From: CALLCD01 sp039817885
GTDB lineage: Bacteria > Pseudomonadota > Alphaproteobacteria > Caulobacterales > Hyphomonadaceae
Direction of reading: 5' to 3'
Length of the DNA stretch: 64,000 bases
NCBI GenBank assembly: GCA_039817885.1
Contig: JBCBUY010000005.1
Location: 12,897-76,896, forward strand
Part shown: one piece after another, positions 53,735 through 62,228 of the stretch
Position numbering within the stretch: position 1 is the stretch's first letter
Layout: each line of letters opens with the position of its first letter
Translations under genes and position numbers: made by a program
The notes under the pieces: model-generated
Database searches by the model: none
Told to the model about the DNA's origin: nothing
The model's input: only the letters and a program-made list of their open reading frames with translations

Positions 53735-54445
53735 ATGAACATCGATAAACGTATCTGCCTGGTCACTGGCGCATCGCGCGGGATTGGGCGCGCCGCCGCC
53801 CTCAAACTCGCCGACCGCGGGTGCCATGTAATTGCGGTTGCGCGCTCCAAGCTGGCGCTCGAAAAGCTTGGTGATGAGATATCGGCCATGGGCGCAGACG
53901 CCACGATGGTTCCGCTCGACATGTCAGATGCCGACGGAATCGCAAAACTCGGCCAGGCCGTACAAGAGCAATTTGGTCGGCTTGACGCCCTGCTGGCGAA
54001 TGCGGCGATCCTCGGCACAATGGGACCTCTACAAACAGTCGGCCCGCGGAGCTTCGCAGAAACCATTGACATAAATCTGACGGCGAATTGGCGTTTGATA
54101 GCGGCTCTTCAGGCCGCACTCCAGAGGGGGCAGGATCCCAGAGCGCTTTTCGTCACATCAAGCGTTGCCCGCAAGCCGAGAGCCTTCTGGGGCCCCTATC
54201 AAGCCTCAAAAGCCGGCCTTGAAGCTCTGGCTATCGGTTGGGCAGATGAAGTCGAGGCTATGGGCATAAAGGTCAATTTGTTCGATCCCGGAGGAACACG
54301 AACTGGAATGAGAGCAGAAGCGATGCCCGGAGAAGACCCCTCTACCTTGCCAACCGCAGACTCTGTTGCCGAAAAGCTCATTCCCGCCCTGATGCCCGAG
54401 GAAAACCGAACCAAAGCACTGATCAAGGCACGTGACTTGGCTTAG
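53735..54445 (+). CDS. Short-chain dehydrogenase/reductase
   Basis: This 236-aa Rossmann enzyme has the NAD(P) motif VTGASRGIGRAAALK, the NAAIL motif and the catalytic tyrosine and lysine in GPYQASKAG. The substrate is unknown. It follows purF by nine bases and may be co-transcribed. Its 3' end overlaps the PilZ gene on the other strand by four bases. Confidence 0.93.
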   Translation: MNIDKRICLVTGASRGIGRAAALKLADRGCHVIAVARSKLALEKLGDEISAMGADATMVPLDMSDADGIAKLGQAVQEQFGRLDALLANAAILGTMGPLQTVGPRSFAETIDINLTANWRLIAALQAALQRGQDPRALFVTSSVARKPRAFWGPYQASKAGLEALAIGWADEVEAMGIKVNLFDPGGTRTGMRAEAMPGEDPSTLPTADSVAEKLIPALMPEENRTKALIKARDLA

Positions 54446-54783
54446 ACGAAAGCGAGCCCAGCATCCCCGTGAGACTGCCAAACAGTACGTACACGATGGT
54501 TTATTCCGAGCGTTGGGACGCTTAGCGTGAACGATTGGGGAAGTGATTGATGAGTACGAAACCGGACGCGCCCGCCGGACTGGGAGTAGTCGAGCAAAAT
54601 GCCATCAAGGCGCTGTCCCATATCGCCAACAAGAATGCAGCGTTGCCATGTTTCTGTCCGTTGGAGGTTGCGCTTATTCCGGCGCAATTCGGATTGAGAA
54701 GGGTTTTGCTGCGCAGCCGCTCGCATGACACGCTCAACTCGCGCCGCATTTAACTTAGGTTTTGACCTTCCAAACAGTGGCAT
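54442..54783 (-). CDS. PilZ domain protein (c-di-GMP receptor candidate)
   Basis: This 113-aa protein ends in a PilZ domain. A basic RNKRNLQRTE segment (Arg-x-x-x-Arg type) lies about 35 residues in, followed by DYSQSGGRVRF, matching the D/N-x-S-x-x-G motif. These bind cyclic di-GMP in active members. The N-terminal 30 residues are basic and may contact nucleic acid or a partner. A second PilZ protein lies at 58.1 kb. Confidence 0.83.
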   Translation of the reverse strand: MPLFGRSKPKLNAARVERVMRAAAQQNPSQSELRRNKRNLQRTETWQRCILVGDMGQRLDGILLDYSQSGGRVRFRTHQSLPQSFTLSVPTLGINHRVRTVWQSHGDAGLAFV

Positions 54784-54914
54784 GGCCGGGCTCTCCTAAA
54801 CATCCTTTCAATCTCCGCCCTCTCAGCAATGGTCTCAAAGCTCTATCAAGTATTGCTTTCCCCTTGATTAAACATGGCTAGCAAAACGGTAACGAAGATC
54901 TCAACATTTCGGCA

Positions 54915-54948
54915 TAAAAAAGGGCTCCACCACCGCGGAGCCCCTTTT
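54915..54948 (-). terminator. Bidirectional rho-independent terminator
   Basis: GGGCTCC (54922-54928) pairs with GGAGCCC (54937-54943). AAAAAA lies before it and TTTT after, so a U-run follows the stem on either strand. It lies between the MarR gene and the PilZ gene and most clearly ends the MarR transcript. Confidence 0.8.
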
Positions 54949-54971
54949 AAACTGAAGACTAAGTAATCTGT

Positions 54972-55469
54972 CTAGAGACGGTAGCGAATTTGATCCGACC
55001 AGAAACGTTCTAGACGTGACACTGTCTTATTGAAGTGATTGAGGTCGTCATGCCGAACACTGGCCGTCGGCTCAAGGGCGCTGGCCTGCTTGTCAAAGAG
55101 ACTCGCAACACGATCCCGAACTTTCAATCCCCGCTCAGTCAGAGAAAGGTGAACTGTACGCTTGTCGGCTGTCGACCGCACCTGGTTGAGGTAGCCGCCT
55201 TCCTGCAATTTCTTCACATTGTAAGACAAGCTCGTTCCGGCAAAAGCCCCCCGCGAGCGCAGTGCGGACGCCGGTGTTTCTTCTTTACCGATTTCGTAAA
55301 TGAGCAGAGCTTGAACGCCTGTCAGGTTACGCTCGCCAGAGCGTTCCAGATCATCCTTCACAACATCATGAAGACGACGATGCGCCTGCTCAAGTAAAGA
55401 CAAAGACTTCAGAAAAGAGTCTGCAACTGTATCCGCAGTTTCCTGCGACGCTTCGATATACATTTCCAT
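54972..55469 (-). CDS. MarR-family transcriptional regulator
   Basis: This 165-aa winged helix-turn-helix regulator has the MarR-type core: LTGVQALLIYEIGKEETP, the recognition-helix region AGTSLSYNVKKLQEGGYL and the wing STADKRTVHLSLTERGL. ATG 55469 is preferred; a GTG at 55475 and an ATG at 55463 are alternatives. No effector is visible. An inverted repeat at 55474-55498 overlaps the start and suggests autoregulation. Confidence 0.9.
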   Translation of the reverse strand: MEMYIEASQETADTVADSFLKSLSLLEQAHRRLHDVVKDDLERSGERNLTGVQALLIYEIGKEETPASALRSRGAFAGTSLSYNVKKLQEGGYLNQVRSTADKRTVHLSLTERGLKVRDRVASLFDKQASALEPTASVRHDDLNHFNKTVSRLERFWSDQIRYRL

Positions 55470-55473
55470 CACC

Positions 55474-55498
55474 ACTCAACTTTTGTTGTAGTTTGAGT
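55474..55498. promoter_or_regulatory. Possible MarR autoregulatory operator
   Basis: ACTCAA (55474-55479) and TTGAGT (55493-55498) form an inverted repeat with an AT-rich centre, immediately upstream of the MarR start. Such placement is typical of self-repression. The match is short, so this is tentative. Confidence 0.35.
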
Positions 55499-55531
55499 AG
55501 ATATACAGAAGTATTACTAATTATTCGCTAA

Positions 55532-56422
55532 TCATAACTCTCCGCGAATTAGGTTAATGATACCGGAAAAATCTTTAATACTATTACCCTGCAAAGTATA
55601 AGCTTGGTACAGAGCTTCAGCCAGAGCCCCCATCGGCGTGGACGCATTTGCGCTCGCGGCCGATCCAGCTGCGAGCTTTAGGTCTTTCAACATCATGGCG
55701 GCCGTAAAACCGGCTTCGTAACTGTTATTGGCTGGGCTGGTTGGAACAGGACCAGGAACCGGGCAATAACTTGTCATCGACCAGTTCTGACCGGAGGCTT
55801 TCGACGAGATGTCAAAAAATGTTTGCGGATCGAGCCCAAGCTTCTCAGCCATAACAAAAGCTTCACACGTTCCGATCATCGTGATCCCAAGCAACATATT
55901 GTTGCAAATCTTGGCAGCCTGCCCTGCCCCGGCATCACCCGCATGAATAACAGCCTTGCCCATATCTTGTAGGATCGCCTCTGATCTCTCAAACCCCTCT
56001 TTCGAGCCGCCGACCATAAATGTCAGTATACCAGCATTCGCCGCCGCGGTGCCCCCAGACACGGGCGCGTCCACCATGGAAAAGCCCTTAGCCGTGGCCT
56101 CCGCCGCCACGTCCCGCGTCGTCTCCACATCAATTGTCGAACAATCGATCAGGAGGCTGCCTGCGTTTGCGTTCGAAAAAACGCCGTCAGCGGCACCATA
56201 GACATGGCGCACATGCTGGCCCGCTGGCAACATGGTGACGACCACATCGGTTGCCTGGACAGCCTCGGCAATACTCGCGGCGGGCTTGGCACCCCCACCC
56301 ACAACTCTCTCAACCGCGCTCTGATCCAAATCAAACGCGACGACGTCATGACCGGCCTTCGCCAGGTTGAGCGCCATTCCGCCGCCCATATTACCAAGAC
56401 CGATAAATGCGATGCCCGCCAT
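55532..56422 (-). CDS. mmsB: 3-hydroxyisobutyrate dehydrogenase
   Basis: This 296-aa NAD-dependent enzyme oxidises 3-hydroxyisobutyrate to methylmalonate semialdehyde in valine degradation. It has the Rossmann motif FIGLGNMGGGMALNL, the substrate motif MVDAPVSGGTAAA and the catalytic lysine in GAGQAAKICNNMLL. ATG 56422 is supported by GGAGGTGAG. It lies downstream of the hydrolase and NTF2-like genes on the same strand. Confidence 0.94.
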   Translation of the reverse strand: MAGIAFIGLGNMGGGMALNLAKAGHDVVAFDLDQSAVERVVGGGAKPAASIAEAVQATDVVVTMLPAGQHVRHVYGAADGVFSNANAGSLLIDCSTIDVETTRDVAAEATAKGFSMVDAPVSGGTAAANAGILTFMVGGSKEGFERSEAILQDMGKAVIHAGDAGAGQAAKICNNMLLGITMIGTCEAFVMAEKLGLDPQTFFDISSKASGQNWSMTSYCPVPGPVPTSPANNSYEAGFTAAMMLKDLKLAAGSAASANASTPMGALAEALYQAYTLQGNSIKDFSGIINLIRGEL

Positions 56423-56450
56423 ATGGCTCACCTCCTCTAGATTGATCGCG

Positions 56451-56888
56451 CTAGCTTCCGAGCGGCGTACCTCTCTCCGCCCAAGCGCTGACTTCACCAT
56501 TTGCATCTGCAAACACAGCTCGCCACCCCTGTGTGCCAGATCTCAAGACATAGGCCGAAACCCATTCGACGATCATACTTCCTGAGCTTGTGAACATCCG
56601 ATCCTGAACTTGCATGGCCGCCGTTTTCTCAGTCATCTGAAGAACGCCGGTGACCACCCGATCAACGCGGGCCACATCCTGTTCTTTGTAGAAGCCGACC
56701 AGCGTGGCTGTGTTCCGGTTGAAGCTCTCAACATCTTTGAACACGATTTGCCGATCTCCAGATGCAATCATTGCTGGAAAGGCCCAATGTGCGCCAATCG
56801 CAGACACGTCGAAGGCTTCAAACGCATCTATATAGCTGCTGCACCACGCCGACAGCTGGTCGTTCAACCCAATGGCCGTTGGCGTCAA
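56451..56888 (-). CDS. NTF2-like (SnoaL-type) protein
   Basis: This 145-aa protein has the single-domain NTF2/SnoaL pattern: an N-terminal helix LSAWCSSYIDAFEAFD and then a curved sheet with VDRVVTGVLQMTEKTAAMQV. The function is unknown; it could be an isomerase or an accessory to valine breakdown. It overlaps the 3-hydroxyisobutyryl-CoA hydrolase gene by four bases and precedes mmsB by 28 bases, so it sits inside that operon. Confidence 0.75.
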   Translation of the reverse strand: MTPTAIGLNDQLSAWCSSYIDAFEAFDVSAIGAHWAFPAMIASGDRQIVFKDVESFNRNTATLVGFYKEQDVARVDRVVTGVLQMTEKTAAMQVQDRMFTSSGSMIVEWVSAYVLRSGTQGWRAVFADANGEVSAWAERGTPLGS

Positions 56889-57946
56889 AACGTCAGCTCC
56901 CGCCCATCCGGTAATTCAGCAAAGACATCGTCGACGACACGATCATCCACCTCGGCAAGCGACGCCGGGGACCACTCAGGATCATGATCCTTATCAACAA
57001 TGATCGCGCGCACCCCTTCAAGAAAATCGCCGCTGCGGACCTGCCGCCAGGCAATTCTGTATTCGTTCTTCATATTCTCCTCGAAGGTTTCAAACGCGCG
57101 GCCTTCGCGCACTTGACGGAGCGCCACTTTGACCGTCCGCGGAGATTTCGTTTTGAGGAGATCAGCTTGCTCGCTGGCCCAATCTGATGGCTCACCTTCA
57201 AGCGCGCCGAGAATGTCTTCTGCGCGATCATGGCCGAAGCAACGATTGATAATGTCCATATGAGGCGCAAAGCTCGCCGGCGGAATGTCCTCAGAAAACC
57301 CGGACAAGATCTCGCCCACGCGCCCGGAAGACCCACTGGACAAATCGGCGCTCAAAAGCTCTGCCTTGACGGTCAAAAGGCGTTCTGAAGAGACGAAATG
57401 CGTCGCGATGCCCGCAGCAGCGACGTCCGCTCCCTTAAGCCGCGCGCCCGTTAACGCCAACCAGGTACCAAGCTCACCAGCAAGACGCGGAAGAAACCAC
57501 CCACCCCCAACATCCGGAAACAGTCCAATACCTGTCTCTGGCATCGCAAACAGCGTTCTCTCGGTCGCGATACGGTGAGAGCCGTGCACCGAAATGCCGA
57601 CCCCGCCGCCCATGGTCACCCCATCGATCATGGCAATATAGGGCTTCGGGAAATTGTAGATCGCGGTATTCAAGCGGTACTCGGTCGCGAAAAAAGCCAT
57701 CGCCTCTGCACCATCAGACGCGCCGCTCTTGGCGAGCATACGTATGTCGCCTCCCGCACAAAAACCGCGACTGCCGTCGCGATGATCAAGCAAGACGGCA
57801 TGGACGCGTGGATCATCGGCCCAGGCGTTCAAGGCCTCCAGCATCTCAGAGCACATGCCTGCGTTTAATGCGTGGAGCGCGTCAGGACGGTTGAGGGTCA
57901 AACACCCGAAACCACCGCGCACACTGACCTCAACATCTCCGCTCAC
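56885..57946 (-). CDS. 3-hydroxyisobutyryl-CoA hydrolase (crotonase family)
   Basis: This 353-aa protein starts at GTG 57946; a GTG at 58033 would add 29 unrelated residues. It has the crotonase fold with the CoA motif GFCAGGDIRML, DGVTMGGGVGISVHGSHRIATE and PETGIGLFPDVGGGW, all diagnostic of the HIBCH group. It frees 3-hydroxyisobutyrate from CoA for MmsB downstream. Enoyl-CoA hydratase is less likely because of its length and the GIGLFPDVG motif. Confidence 0.92.
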   Translation of the reverse strand: MSGDVEVSVRGGFGCLTLNRPDALHALNAGMCSEMLEALNAWADDPRVHAVLLDHRDGSRGFCAGGDIRMLAKSGASDGAEAMAFFATEYRLNTAIYNFPKPYIAMIDGVTMGGGVGISVHGSHRIATERTLFAMPETGIGLFPDVGGGWFLPRLAGELGTWLALTGARLKGADVAAAGIATHFVSSERLLTVKAELLSADLSSGSSGRVGEILSGFSEDIPPASFAPHMDIINRCFGHDRAEDILGALEGEPSDWASEQADLLKTKSPRTVKVALRQVREGRAFETFEENMKNEYRIAWRQVRSGDFLEGVRAIIVDKDHDPEWSPASLAEVDDRVVDDVFAELPDGRELTF

Positions 57947-58089
57947 CGTATTGTCCTGCCTACCACGAATGCCCCTTGATTTTGCACAACTTACGTACAG
58001 CCCTGATCGGGCATTCGGCAAGGTCTTGTTCACCTAATTCGAGTATTCGGATAATCGACTGGGAACAAAGAGGACGCGTGATACCTATC

Positions 58090-58350
58090 ATGTCTCACAA
58101 CACACGGACTGAGCGCAGAGCAACCACGGAGATTATCGGGCAGGTAAAAGTCGGCCCGTTCTCCACGGTGAAATGTACCGTAACCGATTTATCCGTTGGG
58201 GGCGCGAAACTGTTCCTGAACAAGCCGGTGAAAAAGATGCCTAAGCGGTTTTCACTCACGCTGACCTCAGACCACACCCCCAAAAAGCGCACCTGCAGTT
58301 GTCGCTGGCAAGAGGGGCAATCGATCGGCGTAGAATTCCACTATAGCTAA
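58090..58350 (+). CDS. Small PilZ domain protein
   Basis: This 86-aa protein is essentially only a PilZ domain. RTERRATTE carries the Arg residues and TDLSVGGAKLFL the D-x-S-x-G-G motif for cyclic di-GMP. ATG 58090 is preferred. As a single-domain receptor it could act through protein contact. It is divergent from the 3-hydroxyisobutyryl-CoA hydrolase gene. Confidence 0.83.
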   Translation: MSHNTRTERRATTEIIGQVKVGPFSTVKCTVTDLSVGGAKLFLNKPVKKMPKRFSLTLTSDHTPKKRTCSCRWQEGQSIGVEFHYS

Positions 58351-58420
58351 TCAATTGGCCTGACCGGGTTTACGTACCTGCCTCCTGATGGTTCATGCTT
58401 AATCATCAGAACAAAAGGGA

Positions 58421-59608
58421 GTGACCGCTGTGGCTGCTGGAAGAGAATTTGACACAATCGTATACGGAGCGAGCGGTTTCACGGGCCGCCTGGTCGCAGA
58501 GTACCTTCAAAGCCGCTATGGAAATGGCGGTGATGTGAAATGGGCAATGGCCGGGCGCAGCGCTGAGAAGCTCGCCGCAGTCCGCGATGAGATTGGGCTG
58601 CCCGCAGACACACCATTGGTCACGGCCAATTCAGACGACCGGGACAGCCTTGAGCAGATGGCCAATCGGGCTAATGTGATCATCACCACGGTCGGCCCCT
58701 ACCAGCTTTACGGATCTGACCTGGTTGCTGCCTGTGTTGAAACCGGTACGGATTACGTCGACCTTTGCGGCGAGCCGCTCTGGATGCTTAACATGATCGA
58801 AACCCACAAAACAAAAGCACAGCAGACCGGCGCGCGGATTGTGCATTCCTGCGGCTTCGACTCTATTCCGAGCGATCTCGGCGTCCTCAAAGTTCAAAAG
58901 GAAGCAGAGAACCGTTTTGGCGGACCAGTCCCGCGCGTTAAGGGTCGCGTCCGGGCGATGAATGGAACGTTTTCCGGTGGAACAGCTGCAAGCTTCAAGA
59001 CATCGATGGCCGCTGTTCAAAAGGACCCCACGCTCATTCCCAAAATGATGGATCCTTTTGTCCTAAGCGAAGGAAAACGGGGCCCCGATCAGCCAACAGG
59101 AATGAATGCTGAACTCGATCCTGCCCTCGATATGTGGGTCGGCCCATTTGTTATGGCCGCCATCAACACGAAGAATGTCCATCGGTCCAATGCGCTTTTG
59201 AACTCAGCCTATGGCAGCGACTTTATCTATGATGAGATGATGGTGACCGGACCCGGCGATCAGGGCAAGACCGTAGCGGAATCCCTGGGCCAGATGAATG
59301 CATCCATTGGAACAACGGATCTGAAGCCCGGCGAAGGCCCATCCAAGGAAGAACGAGAAGCCGGCAGTTACGACATCCTATTTATCGGCGAAGCAGCCGA
59401 CGGCAAAGACATCCGCGTCGGCGTCACGGGAGACAAGGACCCCGGCTACGGCTCCACCTCCAAGATGCTAGCCGAATCTGCGCTTTGCCTCATACGCGAC
59501 TGCGCGGACACGCCAGGCGGGGTGTGGACGCCGGCGTCTGCCATGGGAGAGACGTTGATCGATCGCTTAACAGCGAACGCCGGCCTTACATTCGATTTGG
59601 AGAACTAA
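58421..59608 (+). CDS. Saccharopine dehydrogenase-like / trans-acting enoyl reductase
   Basis: This 395-aa Rossmann protein has VYGASGFTGRLVAEYL near the N-terminus and continues with the family features TTVGPYQLYGSDL and VHSCGFDSIPSDLG. Relatives include mycobacterial trans-acting enoyl reductases and eukaryotic SCCPDH. The substrate here is unknown. The start is GTG 58421, with a second GTG at 58430. Confidence 0.92.
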   Translation: MTAVAAGREFDTIVYGASGFTGRLVAEYLQSRYGNGGDVKWAMAGRSAEKLAAVRDEIGLPADTPLVTANSDDRDSLEQMANRANVIITTVGPYQLYGSDLVAACVETGTDYVDLCGEPLWMLNMIETHKTKAQQTGARIVHSCGFDSIPSDLGVLKVQKEAENRFGGPVPRVKGRVRAMNGTFSGGTAASFKTSMAAVQKDPTLIPKMMDPFVLSEGKRGPDQPTGMNAELDPALDMWVGPFVMAAINTKNVHRSNALLNSAYGSDFIYDEMMVTGPGDQGKTVAESLGQMNASIGTTDLKPGEGPSKEEREAGSYDILFIGEAADGKDIRVGVTGDKDPGYGSTSKMLAESALCLIRDCADTPGGVWTPASAMGETLIDRLTANAGLTFDLEN

Positions 59609-59622
59609 CCGAGCCCGTACCG

Positions 59623-60603
59623 CTATTCGAGGGAAAGCGAACTCGAAGCGCCTTCCGACAGATCCGCATCGCCCTCTGCAACTGGCACGGACGCACCGGA
59701 GATCGTCAAAGGTTGAGGTTCCACGGAGTTAAAAGCGATCTGCGTATTCAGCGCCGGCTGGAACTGACCATCGGTGTCCGGTGGTAACCGGAGCGATGTA
59801 TATGCCGCCTCCACCAATTGCGTCACATGAGTGTTCCGGGCACGGGCGGAATTTCCACCAAGCATGATGACGATGATACGGCGGCCATCACGCACAGCAG
59901 ATGTCATCAAGTTGAATCCAGATGCGCGCGTATAGCCTGTTTTGATACCATCTACGCCGGGGACTGTTTCCAGAAGGCGGTTATGGTTCTTGTAGGTCGT
60001 CCGTTTCCAAGTGAACCGTTCATTGGCAAAATAGTGGTAGTAGTCGCCATGCTCCTCAAGCAGTGCTTCGGCAAGCACGGCCATATCACGTGCGGTCGTG
60101 ACCTGACGCTGATCCGGCAACCCAGACGCATTATAAAAGCGCGTTGACGCCAATCCAAGCTGATGCGCTTTGACCGTCATCAAGGCTGCAAACCGCTCCT
60201 CAGTGCCGCCCAAACGTTCAGCGACCACAACGGCCACATCATTCGCAGACTTCGTGATCAAGGCATATATCGCGTCTTCAACCGAGATATGTGTTCCAGC
60301 GCGAAGACCGAGATCAGACGCAGGCTGACTGTCGGCAAACCGGGAAACGGCGAGCGGCTCATGAATCTCAACCGCTCCGGACTTGATCGCGTCGAACAAC
60401 ATATAGAGCGTCATGACCTTGGTGAGCGAGGCGGGATACCGTTCATCATCTGCAAAGCGCGCGTGAAGCACATCATCTGTTTCAGCATCGATGACGATTG
60501 ACGCGTAGCGCTCATCGGCTCTTGCGCCTTGACTTGAAACGCCAATCCAAAGAAGCGCGACAACGAAATACTTAACCAAGCGAGCCAATACCGGCAGCGT
60601 CAT
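59623..60603 (-). CDS. D-alanyl-D-alanine carboxypeptidase (penicillin-binding protein)
   Basis: This 326-aa exported protein has a signal peptide (hydrophobic to about residue 28) and the three motifs of S11 peptidases: SLTK, KSANDV and KTGYT. It trims the peptidoglycan stem peptide. The acidic/Ser-rich tail after residue 290 replaces a clear membrane amphipathic helix. It converges with the enoyl reductase gene and diverges from the phasin. Confidence 0.94.
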   Translation of the reverse strand: MTLPVLARLVKYFVVALLWIGVSSQGARADERYASIVIDAETDDVLHARFADDERYPASLTKVMTLYMLFDAIKSGAVEIHEPLAVSRFADSQPASDLGLRAGTHISVEDAIYALITKSANDVAVVVAERLGGTEERFAALMTVKAHQLGLASTRFYNASGLPDQRQVTTARDMAVLAEALLEEHGDYYHYFANERFTWKRTTYKNHNRLLETVPGVDGIKTGYTRASGFNLMTSAVRDGRRIIVIMLGGNSARARNTHVTQLVEAAYTSLRLPPDTDGQFQPALNTQIAFNSVEPQPLTISGASVPVAEGDADLSEGASSSLSLE

Positions 60604-60783
60604 ACTATTTGCCTCTCAGCGCAAAGACCATGTCATTAAGTATATTTACGGGGATTAGCGTTGACGACGAGTTAACGATGATAACGCTTGCGTCAATGGG
60701 ATTTTGTGCGCCGCAACATTTTTCTTGCAATTGCGAACAGCACACCTTACCCTAGTTGAAACAAATCGTGCGGAGTAAGTCCT

Positions 60784-61227
60784 ATGGCCAAAGTGAATGG
60801 TAAATCAAAAAATGGCACCAAAGAGTTCGATGCCATGGCGAAAGCGCCGAGCGAAGCGATGAAAAAAGGCTTCGATCAATTCATGTCTTTTGGCGGCGAT
60901 CTGTCTGAAATGAATAAAGCAAGTTTCCAGGCCATGGCAGACAGCGCAAAAGCGGCTGGCAAGGGAATTGAAGCAATGAACACCCAAAACTTCAGCTTCC
61001 TCAAAGAATCCATGGAGCGCGGTGTAGAAGCGACCAAAGCACTTACAAACATCACATCGATGGAAGACGCAGCCGAGGCGCAAGCCAAGTTCGCAAAAGA
61101 ATCGTTCCAAGCTTATGTCGGTCAGATGAACGAGATGGCGAACCTGTTCGTCAGCACCATGCGTCAAACAATCGAACCACTTAACACGCAAGCTTCGACC
61201 GTCGTTGAGAGATTTCAGACAAAATAG
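60784..61227 (+). CDS. Phasin family protein
   Basis: This 147-aa protein is helical, with the phasin pattern of alternating Ala, Met, Phe and charged residues (FQAMADSAKAAGKGIEAMN and TNITSMEDAAEAQAKFAKE) and no membrane segment. It coats polyhydroxyalkanoate granules, though no PHA synthase is in the window. GGAGTAAG precedes the ATG. A strong hairpin follows the stop. Confidence 0.9.
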   Translation: MAKVNGKSKNGTKEFDAMAKAPSEAMKKGFDQFMSFGGDLSEMNKASFQAMADSAKAAGKGIEAMNTQNFSFLKESMERGVEATKALTNITSMEDAAEAQAKFAKESFQAYVGQMNEMANLFVSTMRQTIEPLNTQASTVVERFQTK

Positions 61228-61270
61228 CCGCAACGACCTCTGTTGTAGCAGCAACCTTAGCGCAATGAGC

Positions 61271-61296
61271 AAAGCCGGCCCCGGGGGCCGGCTTTT
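61271..61296 (+). terminator. Rho-independent terminator of the phasin gene
   Basis: AAAGCCGGCCCC and GGGGGCCGGCTTT form a near-perfect stem with a short GC loop, followed by TTCT. It lies about 45 bases after the phasin stop. Confidence 0.85.
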
Positions 61297-61358
61297 CTGA
61301 TTTGACTGGGCAAACAGACTGGCGAAGAGGCCGCAACACATGTAGCCTTACGACCACC

Positions 61359-61784
61359 ATGATGGACTTCGTAGACTTTAAAACTCTAAAACGACCGCGG
61401 TCACCCAACACCCACCTTCTGGCCCCGCGAGATCTTTGCGAACAGACCAAACCGGACCGAATCTCAGAAACCCTCCCAATCAGTCCTGACCAGCTTTTCG
61501 ATGGCCTGCTGAAACTCATCGACGCGCGCGCCGACTGGCACTTGGAAGACCAGGACAAGGATCGCCGGCTTATCCGGTTCGTCGCGGTCACGCGACTCAT
61601 GCGATACAAGGACGACGTAGACATTCTTGTGATGCCCGCTGAGGCAGCGGACCCTGATGCGCGAAAGGGCGCACGCCTGGCGATCTATTCAAGATCCAGG
61701 GTCGGCCATTCAGATATGGGAGCGAACAAAAAACGAGTAAGTCAGCTACTGGAGAGACTAAAGGGTGTGCAGGTTGGCACTTGA
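61359..61784 (+). CDS. DUF1499 family protein
   Basis: This 141-aa protein (ATG 61359 or 61362) has the DUF1499 pattern: SPNTHLLAPRDLC near the start, a middle RFVAVTRLMRYKDDVDI and the late IYSRSRVGHSDMGANKKRV. Members are small, often exported or membrane-linked, but no signal peptide is visible here. The function is unknown. It precedes clpS by 47 bases. Confidence 0.85.
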   Translation: MMDFVDFKTLKRPRSPNTHLLAPRDLCEQTKPDRISETLPISPDQLFDGLLKLIDARADWHLEDQDKDRRLIRFVAVTRLMRYKDDVDILVMPAEAADPDARKGARLAIYSRSRVGHSDMGANKKRVSQLLERLKGVQVGT

Positions 61785-61831
61785 AACAAATGTGTAGCAG
61801 GGACAGGCTTCTCAGACAGGTAAAAGACCCT

Positions 61832-62227
61832 ATGTGTGAAGTTATGGAACTGGACGTCATCAGACAAGAGCGCGGCGCGCGAATGGCAGGTAGCCCATCT
61901 GGCCCAAAGGGTCCGGGCCAAGGTGACGATAATGGCATCGATCTGGCGACGAAAACCCGGATTAAGACGAAAAAGCCATCTCTCTACCGCGTCGTGATCA
62001 TGAATGATGATTACACTCCGATGGAATTCGTGGTGTTCATTCTAGAACGCATTTTCAACAAGAACCACGAGGATGCCTACCGCATCATGCTGCACGTTCA
62101 CAATCATGGGCTCGGCGTGTGTGGCATCTACACCTATGAAGTCGCGGAGACAAAGGTGGCCCAAGTGCGCGATCTTGCGCGTCGAAATGAGCATCCGTTG
62201 AGATGCGATTTGGAAAGAGAGGACTGA
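61832..62227 (+). CDS. clpS: ATP-dependent Clp protease adaptor ClpS
   Basis: This 131-aa protein (ATG 61832 used; ATG 61883 would give the more usual length of about 114) delivers N-end-rule substrates to ClpAP. It has the diagnostic core MNDDYTPMEFVVFILERIF and the following MLHVHNHGLGVCGIYTYEVAETK. It is directly upstream of clpA, the conserved order. Confidence 0.95.
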   Translation: MCEVMELDVIRQERGARMAGSPSGPKGPGQGDDNGIDLATKTRIKTKKPSLYRVVIMNDDYTPMEFVVFILERIFNKNHEDAYRIMLHVHNHGLGVCGIYTYEVAETKVAQVRDLARRNEHPLRCDLERED

Positions 62228-62228
62228 T